In this document: in pieces, positions 1 through 7,218 of the stretch
How positions within the stretch are numbered: the stretch's first letter is position 1
Layout: each line of letters begins with the position of its first letter
Assembly (NCBI GenBank): GCA_022827045.1
Contig: JAJDTQ010000138.1
Location: 1-24,130, forward strand
Reading direction: 5' to 3'
Source: Candidatus Binatia bacterium
Lineage (GTDB): Bacteria; Desulfobacterota_B; Binatia; UBA9968; JAJDTQ01
Length of the DNA stretch: 24,130 nucleotides
Notes under the pieces: model-generated
Seen by the model: only the letters and a program-made list of their open reading frames with translations
Database searches by the model: none
Told to the model about the DNA's origin: nothing
Translations under genes and position numbers: made by a program

Positions 1-325
1 TGACGCTTGGAATGGTGGGCGGCGGGATGACGTTCTGCTGCGTGCGGGGATGGCCGAAGATGGTCATGCCCTGGAGATAGTTCACAAGGTCGGCGGTCAC
101 CGTCTCCACCGAAGACGGGCTCTCCGGCAACGCCGCCCTCCGCGCCGCTTCGAAGTCACCCGGCGCCAGTTCGCCTAGTATCGGCAAGTCGGACTTCAAC
201 GCGTCCACCTGGTCGAGGGCGCGCATGATGGAGTGGACGAAGTACGAATCGTGGATGGGATCGGAGACGGGCTGTGGAAACGCCAGCCGCACCTTGTCCA
301 GGATGTCGCGATAGGGTGTAGACAT
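1..325 (-). CDS. PLP-dependent decarboxylase / aminotransferase-fold protein, N-terminal fragment
   Basis: Reading leftward from the ATG at 323-325 gives 108 residues before the window ends. The segment HPRTQQNVIPPPTIPSV near the window edge matches the N-terminal region of group II pyridoxal-phosphate decarboxylases (the aromatic-L-amino-acid / diaminobutyrate decarboxylase family), where an HPR-x-x-x-NVxPPPTIPS stretch precedes the PLP domain. The PLP lysine and the rest of the catalytic domain lie outside the window, so the substrate cannot be judged. An AAAGGA stretch sits about 10 nt upstream of the start. The gene is divergent from the glutathione S-transferase, with a 107-nt intergenic region. 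Family assignment is good; specificity is unknown. Confidence 0.85.
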   Translation of the reverse strand, partial: MSTPYRDILDKVRLAFPQPVSDPIHDSYFVHSIMRALDQVDALKSDLPILGELAPGDFEAARRAALPESPSSVETVTADLVNYLQGMTIFGHPRTQQNVIPPPTIPSV

Positions 326-377
326 GGAGTCGAGTCCTTTGACGCAAAACCTTGGGGTAGATGTATCCCCTGTGTTC

Positions 378-403
378 AGTCTACAGGAAATCGATAAAGT
401 CTA
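378..403. promoter_or_regulatory. AGTCTA direct-repeat pair upstream of the GST gene
   Basis: AGTCTA occurs at 378-383 and again at 398-403, exactly 20 bp apart (about two helical turns), inside the AT-richer intergenic region of two divergent genes. The wider copies are CAGTCTACAG and AAGTCTAAAG (8 of 10 identical). This spacing is typical of a dimeric regulator bound to one DNA face, but no regulator is identified. A TTGACG at about 339-344 could be a -35 element for the GST gene, but no good -10 follows it. Confidence 0.25.
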
Positions 404-432
404 AAGAAACCGGCATTCGAAAGGACGGACCC

Positions 433-1068
433 ATGATCACACTCTACAGCAAGGCAACCTCCAACGGCCGCAAGGCCTCCATCATGCTGGAGGAATCGGG
501 GCTCGCATACCGGGTCCGGCCCATGGCCCTGGAGGAAGGCGAGCAGAAGGAAGACTGGTACCTGGCCATCAACCCCAACGGCCGGATCCCCTGCATCGTG
601 GACGACGACGGTCCCGAAGGGCGGGCGGTCACCGTGTTCGAATCGGGAGCGATCCTGATCTATCTAGCGGAGAAGTCCGGGCGGCTCGTGCCCGAGGATC
701 CGGCCGCCCGCATGGAAGCGCTGAACTGGCTCTTCTTTGCCTCGGGCCACATCACCCACACGGGCCTTGGCGTGCACTGGCAGGTACGCTGTCGAGACGC
801 CGGCGAGGAGCACGCCCACCTGGACGTCTGGCAGACGGAGAACAACCGGGTTTATGGGGTGCTCAACCGAGGGCTTGAGGAACGGGACTACCTGGCGGGC
901 GACTACTCCATCGCCGACGTGGCCGCCTACCCCTGGATCTACCGCTGGCAGATGCAGGAGATCGACCTCGACCGCTACACCAACGTCCGGGAGTGGCTGG
1001 CCCGTGTCGGCGCCCGGCCGGCGGTAAAGCGAGGGTTGCAGATACCGCCGCGGGATGACGGGCTATGA
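433..1068 (+). CDS. YfcG-like (Nu-class) glutathione S-transferase
   Basis: The protein has 211 residues. Its N-terminal thioredoxin-fold domain (about 1-83) shows TSNGRK at 9-14 (T9, N11), the cis-proline context NGRIPCI (P53) and FESGAI (E70, S71), which together bind glutathione. An all-helical C-terminal domain follows, with the SIADVAAYPW motif typical of the family. The TxNGxK motif instead of a catalytic Tyr, Ser or Cys points to the YfcG/Ure2p-like Nu class, whose known members are glutathione-dependent disulfide reductases. The frame is open further upstream, but the ATG at 433 is chosen because AAAGGA (420-425) lies 7 nt before it and the encoded start MITLYS is the usual family start. 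The stop overlaps the convergent helicase gene by 6 nt. A cytosolic detoxification or redox role is inferred. Confidence 0.93.
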   Translation: MITLYSKATSNGRKASIMLEESGLAYRVRPMALEEGEQKEDWYLAINPNGRIPCIVDDDGPEGRAVTVFESGAILIYLAEKSGRLVPEDPAARMEALNWLFFASGHITHTGLGVHWQVRCRDAGEEHAHLDVWQTENNRVYGVLNRGLEERDYLAGDYSIADVAAYPWIYRWQMQEIDLDRYTNVREWLARVGARPAVKRGLQIPPRDDGL

Positions 1069-3213
1069 TGGCTGCACCCGCAAGTCATCCAGGAACTCTG
1101 ACGCCGGCTCCACGGCCGTGACCATCAAGTGGTCCCGGGCGCGCGTACATGCCACGTAGAGCAGGTGCCTTTCGGTGTCGTAGACCTCCTCAAGATCGGC
1201 ATCGTCGGCCACGTTCTCGATCCGCTCCTGTAAAGGGACGACTTCATCGTCACACGCCATGACTGCGACAGTGCGGAACTCCAAACCCTTCGCCAGATGC
1301 ATGGTGCTTATCGAGACGCGATCACCACCCGTGCCGCCTCGTTCGTCCAGGACCTGAAAGAAGAGTCCGGTCCCGGCCACTGCTTCGCGAGCCCGGTCCA
1401 GTTGCGATGCAGACCGAACGAATACTCCCATCTCACCGGATCTCACGCCTTCGCTGGCGCATTGCTGCAACCATTGCCCGACGGCATCCGCCTCTTCCTG
1501 CTGTGTATCGAACAAGCGCACGGCGGGGTCGGGGCCATTGAACGCCGACACGGTTCCTCGCCGGTCCTCGACATTGCCGTCGACATCTGCGACTTCCGGG
1601 CCGAGCAAACGGTCAGCCTTCACCCTGATCTGATGGGAAGTGCGGTAGTTCAGCTTGAGGATCTGAGATCTCCCGCGGACGTCAACGCCCATGGCCTTCC
1701 AGGAGAATGGCGTTTGGAAGATGCGTTGTCCCAGATCGCCTGCGAAGAACAATCCGTTCGGTCGCTGCCCTCCCAACGCGGCCAAGAAGCGCAGTTGGGC
1801 GACTCCGATGTCTTGCGCCTCGTCCACGATCACGAAGTCAAACGGCGGGTTCGGGCGGTCGCTGAGCTTCTCCGCCAGCGAGCCGAACATGTCAGCCTTG
1901 GTCACCAGACCCTGAGTCGCAAGCTTTTCCCGGACTCGCTCGAAAATGGACCACAGCACCAACCGCCGCTCGGAGGGCAGTCGTGTTTTTCGACCGAGCC
2001 TTCGCACGTCGCGGTACGCCTCCCAGCTATCCAACTGCCATGCATCGACGACGTTCTCCCACTCGCTCAGCAAAAACCGCAGCGTGAAGTCACTCTCGTC
2101 TGCCTGGTCTGCCGAGTTCGTCAGCAGTGCGGCGATTTCTTCGCGTGTTGCGATCCTTGGGGGATCGAATTGCGCTCGATAAAGCCGTTCGCCAACTGCA
2201 TCGATGGCCTCGACTTCGACGCGCTCCGCGAGCCTGGGCTGGTTATGGATCAATCGGGTAAGTCTGGTCCGAAGAGTATCGGCCAGTGTGTCAGAAAATG
2301 TGGTCAGCAGAATCCTGGCATCGGGGTTAAAACGGGCAAGACGCGCGGCTCTGTGGACCGCCACGATGGTCTTGCCGGTACCGGCCGTGCCGAACACCCG
2401 TGCCGGACCGGCGAAGTCCTTTTCCACGACCTGCCGCTGTACCGGGTGGAGGAAAACCGCCCACTTCTCCCATGGATAGCTGAGTGCGCGTTCCAACTCC
2501 GCTACGTCGTGCATGACACGGAAACGACGTTGGGCGTCGGGATGCTCGAAGGGGTCGGCAGATGGCGTTCCACCGTACTCTGCCGGCGCCTCCGCTACCA
2601 TCGGGAGGTCAGGGGCTTGGAACGAAGGCGGCGCGGATGAAGCCATCGCCGTTTGAGGCGTACCGCCGACTGCCAGCACCAGCAGCGCCTCTGCCGCTTC
2701 AGCCGGAAGGTGTTCAGCCAAATCCAGGACGCTGTCCTCGTCAACGGCCCGTACATCATTCAACCATTCACCCGGAACCCCGTAACCCAGGAGAGCGTCG
2801 TCGCTGATCCCCGCGAACAGCAGCGGTTTCGTCGGAACCTCCGGGACTGCTTCGACGGCCCTTGGCACGGTGATTTCCCGGACCGTCTCGCGGACCTCGA
2901 CCAGTTGCGCTGCACCGGTCTTTGGGTGAGTATCCAGCTTACGGCGTTCCGCCCATTTGTAGGCGTCATCGTGATGGTCCACGTAGCACAAGACCGTGCT
3001 GTCGGCTCTCTTGTGCACTATGATCCGGACATCGCGACTCACTCGCACAGACCAGAAATCCGGATCCTTCGAATTGTCGACCCGGTGGAAACTGAGTCCC
3101 GGCTGCGAAGGGTTAGTCTGGAGGTCGAAGACAGTCGTCTTGGCGGCCTTCTGCTCATCGCCGGTCAGCTTGGCGAGGCTGTCGGTAAAGGTGGTTGCGA
3201 TGATAAACGGCAT
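1063..3213 (-). CDS. UvrD-type superfamily I helicase with N-terminal RelE/ParE-fold domain
   Basis: The protein has 716 residues. Residues 1-95 resemble the RelE/ParE/HigB toxin fold: FWSVRVSRDVRIIVHK (53-68, R57, R63) followed by CYVDHHDDAYKWAERR (76-91) is the usual arginine-strand plus HHDxAY ending. A linker (about 96-245) leads to a complete superfamily I helicase core: Walker A GTAGTGKT (275-282), DEAQD (464-468), motif III AGDLGQRIF (491-499), motif IV NYRTSHQIR (522-530), motif V STMHLAKGLEF (636-646) and motif VI YVACTRAR (686-693). Family knowledge predicts ATP-driven 3'-5' translocation on DNA; the toxin-like domain may recruit nucleic acid or be catalytic, and its RNase activity is not established. 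It is the last gene of the restriction operon, starting 2 nt after the 48-aa ORF, so it is probably translationally coupled. A role in DNA degradation or phage defence is inferred. Confidence 0.9.
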   Translation of the reverse strand: MPFIIATTFTDSLAKLTGDEQKAAKTTVFDLQTNPSQPGLSFHRVDNSKDPDFWSVRVSRDVRIIVHKRADSTVLCYVDHHDDAYKWAERRKLDTHPKTGAAQLVEVRETVREITVPRAVEAVPEVPTKPLLFAGISDDALLGYGVPGEWLNDVRAVDEDSVLDLAEHLPAEAAEALLVLAVGGTPQTAMASSAPPSFQAPDLPMVAEAPAEYGGTPSADPFEHPDAQRRFRVMHDVAELERALSYPWEKWAVFLHPVQRQVVEKDFAGPARVFGTAGTGKTIVAVHRAARLARFNPDARILLTTFSDTLADTLRTRLTRLIHNQPRLAERVEVEAIDAVGERLYRAQFDPPRIATREEIAALLTNSADQADESDFTLRFLLSEWENVVDAWQLDSWEAYRDVRRLGRKTRLPSERRLVLWSIFERVREKLATQGLVTKADMFGSLAEKLSDRPNPPFDFVIVDEAQDIGVAQLRFLAALGGQRPNGLFFAGDLGQRIFQTPFSWKAMGVDVRGRSQILKLNYRTSHQIRVKADRLLGPEVADVDGNVEDRRGTVSAFNGPDPAVRLFDTQQEEADAVGQWLQQCASEGVRSGEMGVFVRSASQLDRAREAVAGTGLFFQVLDERGGTGGDRVSISTMHLAKGLEFRTVAVMACDDEVVPLQERIENVADDADLEEVYDTERHLLYVACTRARDHLMVTAVEPASEFLDDLRVQPS

Positions 3214-3215
3214 GC

Positions 3216-3362
3216 TCAGGTTTCGACTTCGACCTTCGCCGCGATCAGATTGGCAACCTCACTGTAGAGATCCACGTCCACCTCTGGCGCCTTGATGCTG
3301 ACGACCAAGGCATAGCGGGCCAGAATGAAGTGTCGATGTCGACCCGCGTTTGCCTCCGCCAT
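3216..3362 (-). CDS. 48-residue protein of unknown function inside the restriction operon
   Basis: A short ORF lies between the AAA+ ATPase (19 nt upstream) and the RelE-UvrD helicase (2 nt downstream). The ATG at 3360-3362 is preceded by GGGGGAG at a good Shine-Dalgarno distance, which is the main argument that it is translated. The frame is open further upstream, but that part overlaps the ATPase gene and has no reason to be coding. The product starts MAEANAGRHRHFILARYALV and ends KVEVET: a basic N-terminus, then a possible beta strand and an acidic helix. I recognise no family. Its place immediately before a toxin-fold domain suggests an antitoxin-like or adaptor role, but 48 residues is short for an antitoxin. 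It could also be the remnant of a longer gene. The spacer just upstream holds G7 and G5 runs on the coding strand. Confidence 0.5.
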   Translation of the reverse strand: MAEANAGRHRHFILARYALVVSIKAPEVDVDLYSEVANLIAAKVEVET

Positions 3363-3381
3363 TTGGCTCCCCCGCCCCCCC

Positions 3382-4371
3382 TTACTCCGCTTGCGTGGAC
3401 AACTTCTCGGCAAGGCGTTTACGCTCGGCGAGCATGGCCTGAAGTTCTTCTGGAAGGATTCTGTCACGATCATTGATCAGCGCATCCTTGAGAGCCTCAT
3501 TGGCCGCGCGCGTTACCTCTGCATAGCTCAAGCCCTGCGCGAGTTTCGCTAAGTCCTCCCATCGGAAACTCCTGGCGACCGATCCGGCAAGCCGCCTTTT
3601 CAGGAGGTCTGCAATGTGTGAAATGCCCGGCAGCTCATAGTGCAGGACGTCGTCAAAACGGCGAAAAAGGGCATGATCGAGTAATCCGGGATGATTCGTT
3701 GCCGCAACGACCAAACTGTGAGAGCCATCCTGCTCAATCATCTGCAAAAAACTGTTCAAAACGCGGCGGATCTCGCCCACATCGTTGGCAAGACCCCGCT
3801 GCGAACCGATGGCGTCGAACTCATCGAAGAAGTAGATGCCCCGGTTCCGACTTGTGGCATCGAATATCTGCCTCAGTTTGGCTGCGGTCTCCCCCATGAA
3901 CTTGGTGATAAGCCCGTCCAATCTCACCTGAAAGAGAGGAAGGCGGAGTTCCCCCGCCAAAACCGTCGCCGTCAAAGTCTTGCCTGTGCCGGGAGGCCCT
4001 ATCAACAGCAACTTCCGCCTCGGGGAGAGGCCGATTGCCAGGATGCGACCGGCTTGGCGCTGCTCCCGAATGACCCGTCTGATCTGCTCAGCGAGAACAT
4101 CGCTGAGAATCATCTCACTGAGACGGGCCTTCGGGTATGACGCTTCCAGGAGATTGGCGAGTTCTCCCCGCGGGCGACCGATGGGAACGGGCCTATCCGT
4201 CCCAACCCGGCCCTTGGCTTCGTCGACCATGGTGCGCAACTCTTCGGCAAGTTTGCCATGGCCGAGCCTAGCCTCATGAGCCGCCACCTGCATGGCAACG
4301 GCAAAGAAGCGGTCGTCGTCTCCCTCGACGTGCGACTTCAGTAGTGCCTTGATTTGGTCACCGCTAGCCAT
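3382..4371 (-). CDS. AAA+ ATPase of the FtsH/CDC48-like class, defence-associated
   Basis: The protein has 329 residues. A helical N-terminal region (about 1-110) has no transmembrane segment. The AAA+ module follows: Walker A GPPGTGKT (125-132), a pore-loop-like LITKFMGET (154-162), Walker B YFFDEFDAIG (180-189), sensor 1 ATN (224-226) and arginine-finger candidates FRRFDD (236-241), then a C-terminal helical lid. FtsH and CDC48 relatives act as ring-shaped unfoldases or remodelling motors, but there is no protease domain here, so the substrate or partner must be another protein. My recollection is that close relatives often sit next to a subtilisin-like (S8) peptidase gene; no such gene is present in this window. 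The ATG at 4369-4371 has GGGGGAGGG 6 nt upstream and starts 30 nt after the methyltransferase stop, consistent with one operon. Confidence 0.88.
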   Translation of the reverse strand: MASGDQIKALLKSHVEGDDDRFFAVAMQVAAHEARLGHGKLAEELRTMVDEAKGRVGTDRPVPIGRPRGELANLLEASYPKARLSEMILSDVLAEQIRRVIREQRQAGRILAIGLSPRRKLLLIGPPGTGKTLTATVLAGELRLPLFQVRLDGLITKFMGETAAKLRQIFDATSRNRGIYFFDEFDAIGSQRGLANDVGEIRRVLNSFLQMIEQDGSHSLVVAATNHPGLLDHALFRRFDDVLHYELPGISHIADLLKRRLAGSVARSFRWEDLAKLAQGLSYAEVTRAANEALKDALINDRDRILPEELQAMLAERKRLAEKLSTQAE

Positions 4372-4401
4372 GAGGCGCCCTCCCCCGTCGTAAGGGTAGC
4401 T

Positions 4402-7212
4402 TCACACCCGAAATACCTTCATGACCTCGTCCCCGAGGTGATTGATCACCTTCACGGCGATGCGGCCGGAGGCGGGCCTGTCGAAAGGCCGGGAAATGTC
4501 GCTGTGCAGCGTCTCCCAAGCCTCCTCGTTGATCTCGGCCTTGAGGGTGGTCTTGAGGGCCTTGTACGGGTCGTTGGCGCCGAGGAAGTAGGCGTGGCGG
4601 ACGAAGAAGCTTTCCTCGTTGTAATCGGTATCGATGAACCAGCAGGCGATGCCGTCAGCGCCGTCGCTGCGGATTTCGCCGGTGTTGGGGTGGAAAACGT
4701 CCACACCATTGACCCTGACCTGGATCTGTCCATCCTCCGCGTCGAGGATGTCGATGTCCGGCTCGCCAAAGATGACGAAAAGGTTGCCTTTGCCGGTGTT
4801 CTTGAGGTCGTCGGCCATGTGGAGGTCGGCGTTCATGCGGGCCTTGAGAACCGGGACCCGTCCGAGTTTGTTGAACTCCGCTGCGTGGGCATCGTAGTTG
4901 AAGGCGCAGGCGATCAGCACGTCGAAGTCGGCGTCGGCGGCCTCGCGCACCGCTGATACGAGATCGGGACGGGAGACTGTGCCGAATTCGGGTCCGATGA
5001 AGATGCCGGCGCGTTTTCTTGGACCCGAGTCCGTGTTGCTTTCGGAGTAGGTTCCCTCGGCGCAAACGAAATCGCCGGGCCAGGGTCTGATGCTGGAGAA
5101 GGCGATGTGATCCTCCTTGTGGGCCTGTTGAACGCCGGAGGTTTTGAGATTGTCGAGGATCATCGTGGCGAAATCCTGTCGGTCGCCGTACCCGAACTTC
5201 GCTTCGGCGACGTTGTCGAGGAGTTCGTCGTCTTCGTCGACGCCCAGCAGTCGGTGCGGCGACAGACTCTCCACCGTAAAGGGCCCCGCGACGCGGGCTT
5301 TCTTGGTGTGTTCGTAAGGCTTGTCGTAAAGGAATTCGTAGTCGGCCTTGGCGGCGATGGACGCATCCATCTCCTTTTGCCGCGCGATGCGCTGTTCCCA
5401 CCAGTCCGCGTGAACCCTTCTGGCTTCCTCAGACCAAGCTTCATCGGCGTCGCGCGGGATTTCCCATTCCTCGTTGGCAGAACCGAGCGCGTCATTCAAC
5501 TCCTGACGCAGCGACTCCAGAGTTGCCCGAAACTTTTCCCAGATCACATCAATTTCGACGTTGTTGGCGATGGATTTGAGGGTGATGTGGGGAACACGCT
5601 CGTACACGAAGCCTTGGCGAATGTCATTGTAGGTAGGCCCTTCCGAGGGGGTTTTGCGCGCGAGCACAGCTTCCTGTGCTTGTCCGTCGCGACTGTCGGC
5701 GAGCAGGTAGTAAGGGTAACGTGCCCCCATAATGCGGCTGCGGGCGAGCGCAAGCGCGACGCGAGAGGTATCGATTGTGATCCAGCGCCGGCCCCACTGC
5801 TCGGCAACATACGCTGTAGTACCAGAGCCGCACGTGGGGTCGAGGACGAGATCACCTGGGTCGGTTGTCATGAGCATGCAACGTTGGACAACTTTCTGCA
5901 CAGTCTGAACCACATAGACCTTATTTTGCTCTGCGGTCCCCATGGTATCCTGCCACAAGTTTGGAATACTAACTGCACAGAAGTCGTCAAAGAAGAGTTT
6001 GTAGTTCGCAAAACTCTTGGTGTTAAACAGCCGATCTGCTTTTGTGAGTCGACTCATGCCTAGTTTGTTCGTTTTCCAACCACCCTTCCTGAGCCTTATC
6101 GCTTGGCCAGCCAGTTCAAAATCGAAGGTGGTAGAGTTGCTGGATGTTTCAGAAGTCAACGGGCCACCAAGAAAAACGCGACTACCCTCTGGTAATAGAG
6201 ATGGCTCCTCAACCTCAGCCTTTGTCATCCGTCGAGTGAGGCCGGTGGCTTCTTGCACTGTTCGGTAACGTAAGCCAGGCCCTGAAGCAAAGTCTTTCTG
6301 GTCGAACAACGGTCGGTACTTCACCGATTCCTTGTCTCTTGCGTACCACAGTATGAAGTCGGAAACGTTGTCTATCTGCGCTTGACCCATGCCGCCGCTT
6401 TTTTTGGTAATTATTTCGCTGACGAAATTCTCCTCGCCTAACACCTCATCCATCACCGCCCGCACTCGATGCACATTTTCGTCCCCAATCTGCACGAATA
6501 CCGACCCGCTCTCCGCCAACAAGTCCCGCGCCACCGTTAGCCGATCCCGCAGATACGTCAGATACGAGTGAATCCCATCCCGCCACGTATCCCGAAACGC
6601 CTTCACCTGCTCCGGCTCGCGCGTAATGTGGGCCGCATTGCCATCCTTGACGTCGCGGCTGGTCGTTGACCACTGGAAGTTGGAGTTGAACTTGATGCCG
6701 TAGGGCGGGTCGATGTAGATGCACTGCAACTTACCGCGCAGCCCCTCCCGCTCCGCCAGGGACGCCATCACCTGCAAGCTGTCGCCTAGGATCATCCGGT
6801 TCGACCAATTGGCATCGTGTTGGTAGAACTCGGTCTTGGCGTCATCGGAAGGAAGCCCGTTGAAATCGGCAAACAGGTCCACCACAAAGCCGGCTTCATC
6901 GGCTGCCTTCTCCGCCGCCGTTTCCTTGCTCCTGCGTAGCAGATCCTCGATCAGAGCCTTCGGGTGGACCTTTTCCTGTATGAACAGCGGCGGCGCCTGG
7001 ACGACGAGGTCAGACCAGTCCTGCACATCCTTGCCGCGCCAGACGAGTTGCGGGTCGAGGTCGCGGTTGCGGCGCTCGTAGGCCACCTGGACCGGACTCT
7101 CATCGTCCTTTTTCATTAGCGGCTGATATTCCGCCGTGGGGATGTTCTTTCGTGAGGCCTTGCCGTGGGTGAGGCTCTCGACGGTCTTGGAATTCTTGCG
7201 TAATCGTTTCAT
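4402..7212 (-). CDS. mod: Type III-like site-specific DNA methyltransferase (Mod), beta class
   Basis: The protein has 936 residues, longer than typical Type III Mod subunits (about 550-700). Motif IV IYIDPPYG (165-172) comes before the SAM-binding motif I LDPTCGSGTT (457-466), the beta-class order of Type III N6-adenine or N4-cytosine methyltransferases. Residues about 258-447 between them form the likely target-recognition domain. The DNA of that part is visibly AT-richer (48% GC over the 60-base rows at 5881, 6001 and 6061) than the rest of the gene. The extended C-terminal half (about 540-936) has no motif I can name. Start ATG 7210-7212 lies 6 nt after the restriction-subunit stop, with a GGAG Shine-Dalgarno overlapping that stop, so translation is coupled. 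It modifies host DNA to protect it from the partner nuclease; the recognition sequence cannot be read from the protein. Confidence 0.93.
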   Translation of the reverse strand: MKRLRKNSKTVESLTHGKASRKNIPTAEYQPLMKKDDESPVQVAYERRNRDLDPQLVWRGKDVQDWSDLVVQAPPLFIQEKVHPKALIEDLLRRSKETAAEKAADEAGFVVDLFADFNGLPSDDAKTEFYQHDANWSNRMILGDSLQVMASLAEREGLRGKLQCIYIDPPYGIKFNSNFQWSTTSRDVKDGNAAHITREPEQVKAFRDTWRDGIHSYLTYLRDRLTVARDLLAESGSVFVQIGDENVHRVRAVMDEVLGEENFVSEIITKKSGGMGQAQIDNVSDFILWYARDKESVKYRPLFDQKDFASGPGLRYRTVQEATGLTRRMTKAEVEEPSLLPEGSRVFLGGPLTSETSSNSTTFDFELAGQAIRLRKGGWKTNKLGMSRLTKADRLFNTKSFANYKLFFDDFCAVSIPNLWQDTMGTAEQNKVYVVQTVQKVVQRCMLMTTDPGDLVLDPTCGSGTTAYVAEQWGRRWITIDTSRVALALARSRIMGARYPYYLLADSRDGQAQEAVLARKTPSEGPTYNDIRQGFVYERVPHITLKSIANNVEIDVIWEKFRATLESLRQELNDALGSANEEWEIPRDADEAWSEEARRVHADWWEQRIARQKEMDASIAAKADYEFLYDKPYEHTKKARVAGPFTVESLSPHRLLGVDEDDELLDNVAEAKFGYGDRQDFATMILDNLKTSGVQQAHKEDHIAFSSIRPWPGDFVCAEGTYSESNTDSGPRKRAGIFIGPEFGTVSRPDLVSAVREAADADFDVLIACAFNYDAHAAEFNKLGRVPVLKARMNADLHMADDLKNTGKGNLFVIFGEPDIDILDAEDGQIQVRVNGVDVFHPNTGEIRSDGADGIACWFIDTDYNEESFFVRHAYFLGANDPYKALKTTLKAEINEEAWETLHSDISRPFDRPASGRIAVKVINHLGDEVMKVFRV

Positions 7213-7218
7213 CGGAAA

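Noticed and set aside
1297..2640. Long plus-strand open frame (447 codons) inside the RelE-UvrD helicase region
   Set aside because: It lies antisense to a gene with complete helicase motifs, and its translation shows no domain; long antisense frames are expected in GC-rich DNA.
3363..3473. Longer version (85 codons) of the small ORF between the ATPase and the helicase
   Set aside because: The extra 37 codons overlap the ATPase gene and lack a ribosome-binding site; the internal ATG at 3362 follows GGGGGAG.
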